Shown: piece after piece, positions 34,016-44,597 of the stretch
Layout of the letters: each line of letters opens with the position of its first letter
How positions within the stretch are numbered: position 1 is the stretch's first letter
Assembly (NCBI GenBank): GCA_947652605.1
Contig: OX393581.1
Span: 11,784,640-11,848,639, forward strand
Origin: Elmis aenea
Lineage: Eukaryota > Arthropoda > Insecta > Coleoptera > Elmidae
Direction: 5' to 3'
Length of the DNA stretch: 64,000 nt
Notes under the pieces: model-generated
What the model saw: only the letters and a program-made list of their open reading frames with translations
Databases searched by the model: none
What the model was told of the DNA's origin: nothing
Translations under genes and position numbers: made by a program

Positions 34016-34680
34016 TTTCCAAGGCTTACTATTTAAAAATGTTACCATTTCCCTTAACTTTATCAAAAATTCTTAAAAACTCGAAAATTGTTGCAGATAG
34101 GTATAGTAAACGCTAATACAGATTGATGCAGAATTTAATTTTGCATTGGAAAATGAAAGAAAAGTTTGGGCATTGTATTTGAAAAAAACGAGTTTCAGTG
34201 GTCTGAAGTTGTATTAAGAGAAAATTAAATTTTGGACACCCTGTAAGTAATGCATCGATTGCAAAAATTCCAGGATGTACTCCAAGGTTTCTTCTAGGCA
34301 TTGTCTAAATTTAAGCGTTTTTGCTTCAAAAATGGCGGCGTTAGATAATATTAAGCATCACGATGATAATAAAAAATTTTTCAAAAAAGTCCAAAAATCT
34401 AAAAAATGACTGTTCTTAGGTATAGGGAATGCTAATAAAAGTCCCTCTAATAATAACGTGTTAAATCCAAAATTTCAATAAAAAATAGACCATTGTATTT
34501 GAAATAAGAAAGTAGACGACAACTTCCGGTATTTCCGGAAGTGTCGCCATCTTGAAAATATTTTCATTAAACAGATCAGATGCCATTATGGTCATAACCA
34601 AAATTTCAGATCCATACCCTTTTTCATTCTTCATATATTTTTAAGTCCTATTCTCATTCAATCACCCTGTATAAATAAGT
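34016..34680. repeat. Fragments of CAGGGTGT-type repeats
   Basis: Right-hand ends TTTGGACACCCTG-TA at about 34243 and CAATCACCCTG-TA at about 34670. Between them lie AAAATGGCGGCG and TTCCGGAAGTGTCGCCATCT. No full element could be bounded. Confidence 0.4.
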
Positions 34681-35478
34681 GCTATCGATAACAACTTAAA
34701 ACATATTCGTGGCAATATGTATTTAAAAAACGGTATTAAATTTTTTGGTTACCTTATATTTTAATTAAATTAATTTATTCCAATTATAATTATGACTAGA
34801 AACTAAAAGCAACATTTTCAATAAACAATAAAAAATCCTACACATATGCTAAATATGATTTAAAAACATTGTCATGTTCGCACTGCCTTACCAAATTTCA
34901 CAACTTTTATGCGGAGGCTTTTAATGTATTTTCCGAACACGTGAATAACCAAAGCCAGCTTTGAAACAATAGTGGCTCGCATGACCTCGCCGCAGCGCGG
35001 TTCCTCATCATACCGCCTTGTAGCAATCGTTTCGGCAAATACCTACCGACGATCAACAATAAATGCAGAATTGCCACACCCTCGTGGAGCAAATTAAGAC
35101 ATCGATTCTGGCGCTTCTATATTATCGCACACCCGTAGATGCGGGCCTCATTTTAACTTTCGAACCGTGAGCAAAATATTTCGGTATAGTCGCAATTTAT
35201 TCCGACGCAATGTCTGTCAGACACGCAACAGTATCAACGCATGTTTAGCATAAAAGATTGTGTTCTTGGCTGATATCAGACTCTAAAAAAATTGTTTTAA
35301 AGTTCGGGTCTCACGAAAATGGGATTGGATGTTTTTTATCGAATGTTTTCGTATCGCAAAATTTAATGGAAAAGTATAACCACTACGAAAATTCTACAGG
35401 AAATAATAATTCGTAAAGTGTTATTTAATACATAAGTATTGGCTGCCTTACTGTCACAAAATTGCTTAGGATAGATTG
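34681..35478. other. No gene seen; GC-richer patch 34900-35240
   Basis: The patch holds CCTCGCCGCAGCGCGG and GTAGATGCGGGCCTC. The minus-strand 61-aa frame 34907-35092 has no recognisable motif. It might be a decayed exon or repeat; I cannot decide. Confidence 0.35.
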
Positions 35479-35481
35479 TAA

Positions 35482-35839
35482 AGGCCTCTACTTACCTACC
35501 AATTTGTCGGTACAACTGACCGACCATTCCGATAAATTGTTTAATGTGTAGTCTGTCACCCGACCAACCCGACAGTTGGACAAGTTGGAACGGTCGGGTG
35601 GCCAGACCATCCAACAAGCCAACCGCCCCACCACATTCCTCTAGATAAGGACTATTAAACCGAAAATTTAACGCTATTTACAAATTTGTTATCCACAAAA
35701 TGGCATCAGAGCCAAAATAATTAAAAAAGTTATGACGTTTATGCTGTGTTGGTTGGACTGATCGGGAGGTGTGTAGACAACACCCAACACGGAGTTTCCG
35801 ACGGTCGGCTCCGACAAGTTGGGTAATGAGTAGAGGCCT
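35482..35839. mobile_element. PIF/Harbinger-like MITE
   Basis: Inverted ends AGGCCTCTACTTACC and GGTAATGAGTAGAGGCCT with inner TTGTCGG / CCGACAA, flanked by TAA at 35479-35481 and 35840-35842. A 3-bp TWA target duplication with a GGCCT-like end suits PIF/Harbinger. 358 bp, non-coding. Confidence 0.7.
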
Positions 35840-35887
35840 TAAACGTCGATTTAAAACTTTTCAAAACTGTACATACATAATTTATTA

Positions 35888-36342
35888 CAGTGGACCCTCG
35901 AACTTCGAACACAGTCCTTTCCAGGAGACGGTTCGACTTTAAAGTTTAATTTCCCCACTGAAAATAATGTAAATTGAATTAATCCACTTAAGAACTCCAA
36001 AATTTGCATAATATGCAACAATTTAAGTGCCTATTTCAAAATATTATTTTGGTAAATAATAATAAAGCGAGTATATTTCTTTCTATAATTGAATGTTTTT
36101 ATTTATAATGGTAAATACATTAAAAAAATGGTTAAACAATCAATTAATAATATTAGGAGGAGGGGTATGAGTGAATAGGTATTATTAAAAATAATATAAG
36201 AACCCAAAAACATAAACAAAACGCTTAAAAATGGATTCTTTGTTAAACTTTTGAGTTTTAGATCGAGTTTTAAACAGGATTTTGTCAAATTTTTTGTTTG
36301 AGTTTTAAGTTGTTCGAAAATCAAACCGTTCGAAGTCCACTG
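35888..36342. mobile_element. pogo/Tigger-like MITE
   Basis: CAGTGGACCCTCGAACTTCG and CGTTCGAAGTCCACTG, inverted and flanked by TA. The CAGTGGACCTCG-type end is typical of pogo-group elements. The minus-strand 93-aa frame inside has no transposase motif. Confidence 0.72.
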
Positions 36343-36549
36343 TATTATAAGTGTGTACATTGTACAAGTTGGCGAAAAAATCACTTACCGTGTTTGTAAG
36401 AAAAATCTCTTTTTGAAAACTGGGGACACAGTCATAATCTGTACTTTTATTAAAAAGATTGAACAACTTAGTTTTGTAATTTTTTAAGATTCAGTTTTAA
36501 TATTAAACATCACGCCTTGGTTAGCGCAAGAATACGAAATCCGAACCAA

Positions 36550-36900
36550 ATTTGAGTCGTTTATTTGAAAGTGGCATAAGCGACTTTTTGCATAAAATTA
36601 GTTAAAGCTGTTTAAAATTACAAAAATGTATGGTGTTTTTACCTTTAAACATTTTACTTGCCATTTCTTTCAAAATAAATACTATTTTCGTCAATAGAAA
36701 TTTTATTTTCCAACAGAAGTGCAAATACATTAATTTATTTTAAAAATGCCATAATAATGGTTTTGCTTCCCTATACATGTACCCCCAAATCACTACAGTT
36801 ATTCTAAAAATTTAAAACAAAGTGAATTGTCCGAAGACTTCATCACTCCTATTAATGACAATGATTTAATACATAAAAAACTGTTATTAAATAAATTACT
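36550..36900. repeat. Foldback-arm repeat, left-arm copy
   Basis: GAGTCGTTTATTTGAAAGTG, TTTAAACATTTTACTTGCC, GTCCGAAGACTTCATCAC and TCCTATTAATGACAATG mirror 19855-20850 and 59571-60065. Contains an intact TTTAAA site where copy 1 carries the piggyBac-like insert. Confidence 0.65.
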
Positions 36901-36912
36901 TGTACTTATATT

Positions 36913-37060
36913 CAGGGACTAAAAACGAAAAAAATTTCGGAACGAAAACGAAATTTATCATTTTCGATCTTTTCGTTCTAACCGAAAACGTTCCTTTTTC
37001 GTTTTCGTGAACCGAAATAATAACGGTTAAAACCGGTTTAACAATTTTTTTTGTCGTCAA
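36913..37060. repeat. hAT-like end with AACGAAAA array
   Basis: CAGGGACTAAAAACGAAAA followed by TTTCGGAACGAAAACG, TTTTCGTTTTCG and AACCGGTTT. Terminus plus motif array; no second end found. Confidence 0.45.
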
Positions 37061-37550
37061 AAAATCGAGGACTCTAATTTTTTTTCAAGTCACTACAACC
37101 TTTTATAAATGCTATAAAAATATTTGCGTTTCCACTAAAATATAAATGATGACGATGAGTTTTGATGCTCACGGACAGCATATTTTAGACTGGCGAACCG
37201 CCGCCATATTAAATTTACCAAATTGTTAAACACATTAACATTTAACCATTTTATTTAGTATAACACCCGTAAGGTGCAAAAATACAACTTGATTAGTTTA
37301 AATTGTACACACGATTTTTATTTAAAAATATAAAAATATAGCAGTTCTGTTTTAAGTGTGTTTTAGTACTAAAAAGCTATAAATTTGAATTAAACTAGAT
37401 CCTGCTGTAATTATTTAAAAAGGCAAAAGAATTAATTCAAGTGGATAGTTCACTAAATGTTCCCGTGAATGTTATAAATAAAAAAGATATTAAAACAAAA
37501 CTTATATTAACTCTAAACTCAAATAAAACATATACATTAATAATATACAG
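37061..37550. other. No gene seen
   Basis: AT-rich, no recognised features. Confidence 0.45.
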
Positions 37551-37551
37551 G

Positions 37552-38455
37552 GTTCTCGTTTTTCGATGGTCACTAATAGGGATCTCGTAAATGGCAAGAG
37601 GTACGACTTCGGTTAAATTAGGGCAAAGTTGTATATTTAGGTGCTTAATAATTTGACGCAAACAGAACTTCTCTAGATTTTTTAGTTTTTAGTTATAGGA
37701 AAAACAGTAAAAGAGTGGTTTTTTGTTTTTTGCCAGTAACTTTTTCATTTGACGTCGAACTTCATTTCTGTAAAAACTGTGGCCACTTTTTGCAAAGAAT
37801 CAAAATCTCCAATTATATTTTTTTGCTTAAAACTAGTGTAGCTATGTGAACGAGGCTTTAAGTCTCGTAAATGTTGTAAGCAAAATTAAACAGAATCCAA
37901 CATTTAATCTAAAAACACTTAAAGAAAGTCTTAATCTCATTACAAAGAGTTTGAAGGGCCGAACAAAATTTTGAAGAAATTATTGCTTGTGCAAGTGAAA
38001 TGACAAAAGATCTTAACATCCTGTTTTTCTAGAAATTTGAAAAAGGACAAAAATAGATTGTCTGGATGGGCTTGATATATGTAAAAAGAAACACACATTT
38101 ACGAAAGCAAGCTAACAAAATCTAGGTTTTATCTGTGGGCTATACAGAGTGGTCCACACGGAAGGGCCACTATTGAGATCTCGTAAACGGTAAGTGCTAC
38201 AAAGAAGTTGAAATTAGACAAATGTTTCCCCTTTCTGAGACCTAAACAGTGATGCTTTAATGTTTAAAAAAAATTGCATGGCACGCTAGATAATAAACAA
38301 AAACCAAAATGGGTATTTTAAAAAAAATCATTAATAAGTCACTTATATTTAATAGTACAAAAATATCTTTCAGGAAAAAGTTGTGGATTTTTTTTACCCA
38401 CTGTAAAATGAAAACCTTTATTAGTTTTAATATTGTCCAACTGAGAAAAGATGAA
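37552..38455. repeat. Two left arms of the GGTGGTCCACA foldback family
   Basis: At 37552: CAGGGTTCTCGTTTTTCG, GGGATCTCGTAAATGGCAAG. At about 38146: CAGAGTGGTCCACACGG, GAGATCTCGTAAACGGTAAG, continuing in step with 49589-49890 up to AATATTGTCCAACTG (38450). Right arms are absent; the second is cut off where the exon-like frame begins. Confidence 0.6.
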
Positions 38456-38459
38456 TTCT

Positions 38460-38756
38460 GTCCATTTTGTTTAACGGAGGCATCCGACCCAGTGTGGTAT
38501 AGGTTTCTGGCCGTAGGTTCTATTTGTTTTTTATTTTCTCTAAGAAAATATGGCCACCGTACGTATAGGCAATGATATACGCACAAATGGCTATAAATAA
38601 AGTTACAAAAACCCATAAAACTCCGAAAAGCTACTTTTTTGTTATCCGTCCACATAAAATGAGCTGCGGATTGGTGATAACATACTAAAGCTCCGTAATT
38701 AACTAACTTGAAAAAATAATAACAAAGCTCTTCACGAGGTAATGGAGAATACCACC
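38460..38756 (-). pseudogene. Exon-like hydrophobic frame broken by the BEL insertion
   Basis: The minus strand reads WYSPLPREELCYYFFKLVNY, GALVCYHQSAAHFMWTDNKK and VAFRSFMGFCNFIYSHLCVY, with one or two membrane-like segments and mixed, non-repeat codon use. In the uninterrupted site the sequence before it would be CTATTTTTATTTAG|GTGG (44751-44768 joined to 38756), a good splice acceptor. So this looks like part of a host exon with the retrotransposon at its 5' border. Family not recognised. It could also be an unknown repeat. The frame reaches 38257 only by running through repeat sequence. Confidence 0.35.
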
Positions 38757-38909
38757 TGTTTGGAATTATTTTGATTTTCAACGGAGTGTACTATGCTTGT
38801 TGTACCCCGATTCGCATACCCTGTTTAGTAACCAAGTAAAGCTGATATAGAACAGACGTTGTTTTATTTTGTCTTATTTGTTACTCGAGATATTAACAAC
38901 AATCTTACA
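38757..38909 (+). repeat. 5' LTR of the BEL element
   Basis: 153 bp, TGTTTGGAATTATTTTGATT to ATTAACAACAATCTTACA. Very short for the superfamily. It carries the promoter in principle, although no clear TATA box stands out. Confidence 0.95.
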
Positions 38910-38911
38910 TT

Positions 38912-38922
38912 TGGTCCTTCGA
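38912..38922 (+). other. Primer-binding site, tRNA-Tyr type
   Basis: TGGTCCTTCGA begins 2 bp after the LTR. It is complementary to the 3' end TCGAAGGA-CCA of insect tRNA-Tyr, which would prime minus-strand DNA synthesis. Confidence 0.75.
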
Positions 38923-39281
38923 TCCCCGATAAATTAATCAATCAATCATAGTTACACACCCGAAATAATTATAATTAGTGCAAAATATAATTATAATTAG
39001 TGAAAGGTATCAAACATATAAAATCCAGTCGCCCAGGCAAACATTGGAGACGACGTCACGAGGTCAACTCACCAAATCAACTGGTCGCTTGGAACCACGT
39101 TTCAACAAGCATACCTAGCGGTCCTACTGAAGCTAGACAAGGAGCTTACTAGCAGTCCCACTGAAGCAAGACAAAGAGCGCTGCAACGCAATTGTAAGTT
39201 CGTTCCAATAACTTTCCTACCTTATTCATTGTTTTTTAAATTATAATACCCCTTACATACTTTCTTATTAATTACTAAATA
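38923..39281 (+). other. BEL leader with short tandem duplication
   Basis: At about 39117-39183 a unit of about 33 bp is repeated (GGTCCTACTGAAGCTAGACA / AGTCCCACTGAAGCAAGACA). ATT|GTAAGTTCG at about 39192 is donor-like and TTACTAAATAATG precedes the gag start. Splicing of the leader is possible but unproven. Confidence 0.45.
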
Positions 39282-41069
39282 ATGGATATCAAATCGCTAC
39301 ATCACAAAAGAGGGTCACTTAAGGCTCAACTTACGTTATTCGAAAAATACTTAACAAGCATCGATACATCAAACATAACCAATGAAATAGTAAAATGCAT
39401 ACAATTACGTTTAGAAAGAGTCCTACCATTATTTGATATGTTTAACGAGCTACAATTTGAAATTGAGCTCCTAGAAGAAGATCAAGAAAAAAATCTAAAT
39501 GAACGAGAAAAGTTTCAAGATGATTATTTCGCTGTTACAGCTCAAGCTACGAGCATAGTTGACGATAATTCTAGAAATTCAGCTGACAGGTCGGAACGTT
39601 GTAGTAACGCATCTGATCAGGACGGTATAGCCTTTACTCGTCATATTCAACCAAGACAAATTAATAATGTTAAATTACCACGGATAGATTTGCCATGCTT
39701 TGACGGCACTTTTACATTATGGCGTCAGTTTTCGGATAGTTTCATCGCTTTGGTGCATAACAACGCGGCATTATCGGATTTTGAAAAATTATGTTATTTA
39801 CGATCAAAATTAAATGGAGAACCGGTCAATATGTTAAAGGCACTAGAAACAACCGACTCAAATTACCTTATTGCTTGGGAATCTTTGTGTCAGAGATACA
39901 ATAATAAACGTAAAATAATAAACAATCATATAAATTCTATTTTAAATCTAGAGTCAATGATAAAGGAATCGCCTACAAAATTACGACAATTTATTGATAA
40001 TTTACAAAACCACATGCAATGCCTTAAGTCATTAGGTCAACCAATCGAGCATTGGGACGCAATAATTATGCCCATTGTTTCAAATAAACTTGATGGAAAA
40101 ACCGCTCGTGAGTGGGAATCTCAAATTAATCAAGAACTCTCAAATGACAAGTTACCAGAATACGAATATTTTATTAAGTTTTTAGAAAAACGTCACAGCA
40201 TTCTCGAAGCTGTCGAATCTAGAAGCGCCACCCCTATTACACACAAAGTACCTATCATTAACAAATACGATACCAAATCGAAACATGCTAAAACATATGC
40301 GACTACGAAAATATCGTGTCCAAATTGCAGTGAAAGTCATTTTATTCAAAATTGCGAAAAATTCCTAAAACTTAGTCCTAGTGACAGATTTTCAAAAACA
40401 AAGGACTTGAAGCTATGCACGAATTGTCTCAGAAGGGGTCATTTTGTGTCTGACTGTCGATCAACCATGTGCAAAATATGCAACAAAAAACACAATACTG
40501 TTTTACATTTAGAATTTAAACGTGAAACACACAACAGTAACGATCAAACTAAAGATGAACCAAACACAGAACCTATTGATCAGTTAAATATTACAAAAAA
40601 ATTATCTTCTGTAACCCAAACTAATAATGAAACTTTGCTATCAACTGCGCAAGTAAACGCAACTGATTCACAAGGAGAAACACAAACCATTAGATGCTTG
40701 TTGGACTCTGCATCTCAATCAAATTTCATTTCAGAACACGCTTGTAAATTACTCAAATTAAAATTGTACCCAATTGAAATGTGTGTCACAGGAATAAATC
40801 AGGGTTCTTTAAAGTTAAATTACCAAACTGACTTTATAATTGCATCAAGATGCAACAATTATAAAACGAAAATAAACTGTCTCGTTCTACCCAAAATTAC
40901 AGGCATACTGCCAAATAATACAATTCAATCAAGTCACTTTCGAATTCCTCCAAACATAAAGCTTGCTGATGCAAATTTCAACGAAGCAAAAAACATTGAT
41001 TTGCTTATTGGAGCTGGCTTATTCTGGAACCTCTTGTGCGTTGGTCAGGTGAAAGGGAACGAAAGGTGA
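39282..41069 (+). CDS. BEL gag-protease polyprotein
   Basis: 595 aa. Forms the particle that packages element RNA and supplies the maturation protease. The N-terminal ~120 residues are charged and coiled-coil-like. Residues about 130-310 match the DUF1759 gag region of BEL elements (LPCFDGTFTLWRQFSDSF, FLEKRHSILE). Three zinc knuckles follow: CPNCSESHFIQNC (about 346), CTNCLRRGHFVSDC (about 379) and CKICNKKHNTVLH (about 397). The retropepsin-like protease has its active-site LLDSASQSNF at about 475 and a conserved LLIGAGLFWNLL near the end. The frame stops at TGA 41067, while the homologous sequence continues at once in the +1 frame as pol. Start chosen at the first ATG after the leader (ATAATGG). 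Confidence 0.93.
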   Translation: MDIKSLHHKRGSLKAQLTLFEKYLTSIDTSNITNEIVKCIQLRLERVLPLFDMFNELQFEIELLEEDQEKNLNEREKFQDDYFAVTAQATSIVDDNSRNSADRSERCSNASDQDGIAFTRHIQPRQINNVKLPRIDLPCFDGTFTLWRQFSDSFIALVHNNAALSDFEKLCYLRSKLNGEPVNMLKALETTDSNYLIAWESLCQRYNNKRKIINNHINSILNLESMIKESPTKLRQFIDNLQNHMQCLKSLGQPIEHWDAIIMPIVSNKLDGKTAREWESQINQELSNDKLPEYEYFIKFLEKRHSILEAVESRSATPITHKVPIINKYDTKSKHAKTYATTKISCPNCSESHFIQNCEKFLKLSPSDRFSKTKDLKLCTNCLRRGHFVSDCRSTMCKICNKKHNTVLHLEFKRETHNSNDQTKDEPNTEPIDQLNITKKLSSVTQTNNETLLSTAQVNATDSQGETQTIRCLLDSASQSNFISEHACKLLKLKLYPIEMCVTGINQGSLKLNYQTDFIIASRCNNYKTKINCLVLPKITGILPNNTIQSSHFRIPPNIKLADANFNEAKNIDLLIGAGLFWNLLCVGQVKGNER

Positions 41070-44000
41070 GATCTATCAAAAAACAAAATTAGGATGGATT
41101 GTTTCGGGTGAAATAAATTTTCCGCGAGATAAGACTTCGGTAGCATGTTTAAGCCTAAATACCTTGAATGAAGATTTACAAAAATTTTGGAAGATAGATG
41201 AATGCCACGTATTACCTACCAGGTTAACTGAAGAAGAAACCTACTGTGAGAATCATTTTACAGAAACTGTAACCCGAAGCGACGATGGCAAATTCGTTGT
41301 AAGAATACCCTTTAATTCTGAATTAAGTAAATTAGGAGAATCATTAGATACAGCAAAATCCAGATTTAAACTACTTGAAAAACGCTTAGAGTCCAATGAA
41401 ACCTTAAAAACGGACTACGTCAACTTTATTAATGAGTATAAAACCCTAAACCATTTAACAATAACTACATTGTTTGCAGAGGATTCATTTTTTATGCCTC
41501 ATCACCCAGTCTTAAAACCCGATAGCGAAACTACCAAATTAAGGGTAGTTTTTGATGGTTCGTGTCAATCAGATACTGGAGTTTCAATTAATGCCACCCA
41601 ATGTGTTGGACCGACAATACAAAGAGACCTTTTTTCTATAATAGTTAATTTTAGAATGCATCCTTACGTACTAACATCAGATATTACCAAAATGTATCGC
41701 CAAGTTTGGGTGCACCCAGATGATCGCAAATACCAGAAAATATTATGGCGTGAGAACCCAGATGAAGAGCTTAAGGCTTATGAACTTAATACCGTTACCT
41801 ATGGTACATCATCAGCTCCCTTTTTAGCGGTTAGATGCCTAAAGGAAGTTGCACTGCAAATAAAGGATACCTACCCGATTGAAGCACAAACCATAATGGA
41901 AGATTTTTATATGGATGATCTTATCACAGGCTGTAACACGGTGGCTGATTTAAAACGACTAAAACACAATATTTCTGATATTTTACTTGAATATGGATTG
42001 CCACTGAGAAAATGGAAATCAAACTTATCAGAATTAAGCAGTAACGATTCTTGCCAACCCATTTGTTTTAACGAAAAAACTACCAAAACATTGGGCATTT
42101 ATTGGAATCCTTCCTCGGATACTATACTGTATTCAGCTACACAAATAAAGGAACATTCAAAGGCCACAAAAAGAACCATACTATCTACCACGGCCCAATT
42201 ATTTGATCCACTCGGTTTATTAGCACCAGTAATTATTATTGCTAAGCTTATCATCCAACAACTTTGGCAAATTAATGTTAATTGGGATGAATCCTTACCC
42301 CAAGACATCCACAGAAGGTGGTTGCAATTCAAAGATGAATTAAAATTTATAAATAAATTAACTATACCTAGATTTGCTTTGAGTCACCAATCGTGCTATA
42401 CCGAAATTCATGGTTTCTGCGACGCGTCAATCAATGCGTATGCAGCTTGCTTGTATATTAAATCTGTCAATTCAAAAAACGAAACAACTGTAAATTTACT
42501 GGCCGCAAAATCAAGAGTAGCTCCATTAAAGAACCTATCACTTCCTAGATTGGAATTATTAGGAGCAGTACTTGTGGCTGAATTATTGATTAAGGTGAAA
42601 CCCATATTGAAAATTGATATTCATAAACAGACTTTGTGGACAGACTCCCAGATAGTACTGTGTTGGATAAGATCCCCGTCAAACCGATGGACTACCTTTG
42701 TGGCGAACAGGGTAGCTCAAATACAAGAAAGCACCAATATAAATGATTGGAATCATGTAAGTTCATCGGATAACCCAGCGGATATTGTATCCCGAGGATG
42801 TCTACCCAAAAAACTTATAACTAGCCTGCTCTGGTGGCATGGCCCTCCATGGCTTTTGTTAGATTCACAACATTGGCCTCGATCAGAGATGAAACTTGCG
42901 AATGAATTACCCGATGAAAATAAGAAATTTACCCAAACTCTCATTGTAACGGAGGAAAATGAATTTCCCTTTGACAAATTCTCCAGTTTTTCCAAACTTA
43001 TTAGAGTAACAGCAATGTGCTGGCGTTTCGCACATAATTGCAAACTACCAAAAGCAAGACGACATTGTGGTAATCTTACTGTAAAAGAATTAAACCAAGC
43101 CCTAATACGATTAATTAGAATTACACAAACGAAACATTATGAAAATGACATTAAGAACCTATCGCAAAACAAACCTCTCAATCCAAGAAGCAAACTCTTA
43201 CCTCTAAGCCCATTCATCGACCAAAATGGCATTATTAGAGTTGGAGGAAGATTGAAATTATCCCAATTTAATTTTGGCAAAAAACACCCAATGGTAATGT
43301 CCAAGAAGCACAAATTAACAACTTTATTGTTTGAATATTATCATAAAATCCTATGCCATGCTGGACCTAATCTTTTGCTAAGTACTATTCGCGACACTTA
43401 CTGGCCTATTGGAGGCAGAAATTTAGCGAAGCAAACTGTAAGAAAATGCATCAAATGTTTTCGATTTAAGGCTATTACCAGTCAACAAGTTATGGGAGAC
43501 TTACCTTCAGAGCGCGTAGCTATTATGCCACCATTTTGTAATGTAGGAATAGATTACGCAGGCCCTCTTCTAATTAAGGATAAATTGGGAAGAGGAGCAA
43601 AGTTAACAAAATGTTATATTGCAATATTTATTTGTATGTCAACTAAGGCTATACATCTAGAGTTAGTTACATCTTTAAGTACTGACTCATTCCTCTCAAC
43701 CTTTAGAAGATTCGTAGCACGACGAGGAAAACCATCCCAAGTGTTCAGTGACAATGGTACGAATTTCGTTGGCGCCAATAACGAGCTGTCCAAATTATAC
43801 CAATTTCTAGCCGATAACAAACAAAATTTAATAGATGAGATTACTTTGCAAGGAGTAGTTTGGAAGTTTATACCAGCAAATTCACCCCATTTTGGCGGCT
43901 TATGGGAGGCCGGTGTAAAAAGTGTTAAGTATCATTTAAAACGCATTATGCATGATGCCCATCTAACCTACGAAGATTTATATACATTATTAACGCAAAT

Positions 44001-44442
44001 TGAAAGTATCCTTAATTCTAGACCTCTTACCCCACTATCCTCAGATCCTAACGATCTCAGCGCATTAACACCAGCTCATTTCTTGATATTACGTCCATTC
44101 ACAAGTGTACCAGATGGAGATATTCAAGATGTTAAACTTAATCGACTTGATCGGTTTCAATATATTCAAAGATTAAACTCCCATTTTTGGACCCGTTGGG
44201 CCCATGAGTACATTCATGAACTTCAGCAGCGAACAAAATGGCAACAAGTTTCCGCCGATATAAAGGTTGGAACATTGGTTATCGTCAAGGAAGACAACTT
44301 ACCTCCAGTCCAGTGGAAGTTGGGTCGCATCGTGGAAGTCATCCCTGGCAAGGACAAGTTGGTGCGTGTTGTTAAGGTGAAGTGCGCGAGTGGTGTGATA
44401 AAACGAGCCATAACCAAAGTTTGTGCGTTACCACTAAAGTAA
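41053..44442 (+). CDS. BEL pol: reverse transcriptase, RNase H, integrase
   Basis: The frame opens after a stop at 41050-41052 and overlaps gag by 17 nt with no own ATG near the start, so it is probably made by +1 frameshifting (or one base was gained here). Residues counted from 41164: RT with HHPVLKPDSETTKLRVVFDG at about 112 and the catalytic YMDD at about 249; RNase H with GFCDAS (about 419), LPRLELLGA and LWTDSQIVL; integrase zinc finger HKILCH...CIKC; integrase core D at VGIDYAG (about 797), D at FSDNGTNF (about 862) and E at GGLWEAG (about 914); a DUF5641-like C-terminus with HFWTRWAHEYI and PPVQWKLGRI. Copies the RNA into DNA and inserts it. No internal stops. Confidence 0.93.
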   Translation, partial: KGTKGEIYQKTKLGWIVSGEINFPRDKTSVACLSLNTLNEDLQKFWKIDECHVLPTRLTEEETYCENHFTETVTRSDDGKFVVRIPFNSELSKLGESLDTAKSRFKLLEKRLESNETLKTDYVNFINEYKTLNHLTITTLFAEDSFFMPHHPVLKPDSETTKLRVVFDGSCQSDTGVSINATQCVGPTIQRDLFSIIVNFRMHPYVLTSDITKMYRQVWVHPDDRKYQKILWRENPDEELKAYELNTVTYGTSSAPFLAVRCLKEVALQIKDTYPIEAQTIMEDFYMDDLITGCNTVADLKRLKHNISDILLEYGLPLRKWKSNLSELSSNDSCQPICFNEKTTKTLGIYWNPSSDTILYSATQIKEHSKATKRTILSTTAQLFDPLGLLAPVIIIAKLIIQQLWQINVNWDESLPQDIHRRWLQFKDELKFINKLTIPRFALSHQSCYTEIHGFCDASINAYAACLYIKSVNSKNETTVNLLAAKSRVAPLKNLSLPRLELLGAVLVAELLIKVKPILKIDIHKQTLWTDSQIVLCWIRSPSNRWTTFVANRVAQIQESTNINDWNHVSSSDNPADIVSRGCLPKKLITSLLWWHGPPWLLLDSQHWPRSEMKLANELPDENKKFTQTLIVTEENEFPFDKFSSFSKLIRVTAMCWRFAHNCKLPKARRHCGNLTVKELNQALIRLIRITQTKHYENDIKNLSQNKPLNPRSKLLPLSPFIDQNGIIRVGGRLKLSQFNFGKKHPMVMSKKHKLTTLLFEYYHKILCHAGPNLLLSTIRDTYWPIGGRNLAKQTVRKCIKCFRFKAITSQQVMGDLPSERVAIMPPFCNVGIDYAGPLLIKDKLGRGAKLTKCYIAIFICMSTKAIHLELVTSLSTDSFLSTFRRFVARRGKPSQVFSDNGTNFVGANNELSKLYQFLADNKQNLIDEITLQGVVWKFIPANSPHFGGLWEAGVKSVKYHLKRIMHDAHLTYEDLYTLLTQIESILNSRPLTPLSSDPNDLSALTPAHFLILRPFTSVPDGDIQDVKLNRLDRFQYIQRLNSHFWTRWAHEYIHELQQRTKWQQVSADIKVGTLVIVKEDNLPPVQWKLGRIVEVIPGKDKLVRVVKVKCASGVIKRAITKVCALPLK

Positions 44443-44584
44443 AATTGACTAATGATTACATTGTATTTTAGTTTATTTTGTTGTCATGTGTACTTACCTT
44501 TTATGCTTAAGTGCTTACCTTTTTGTAAACTATTTACTTTTGATGTTATACTTATAATATTTTTTGAACCCCCCAATGGCGTTC

Positions 44585-44597
44585 AAGGCGGGCGGCA
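44585..44597 (+). other. Polypurine-like tract
   Basis: AAGGCGGGCGGCA lies directly before the 3' LTR and is the likely plus-strand primer site. It is interrupted by pyrimidines. Confidence 0.55.

Noticed and set aside
41907..44417. Minus-strand frames of 63-96 aa
   Set aside because: Shadows of the BEL pol frame.
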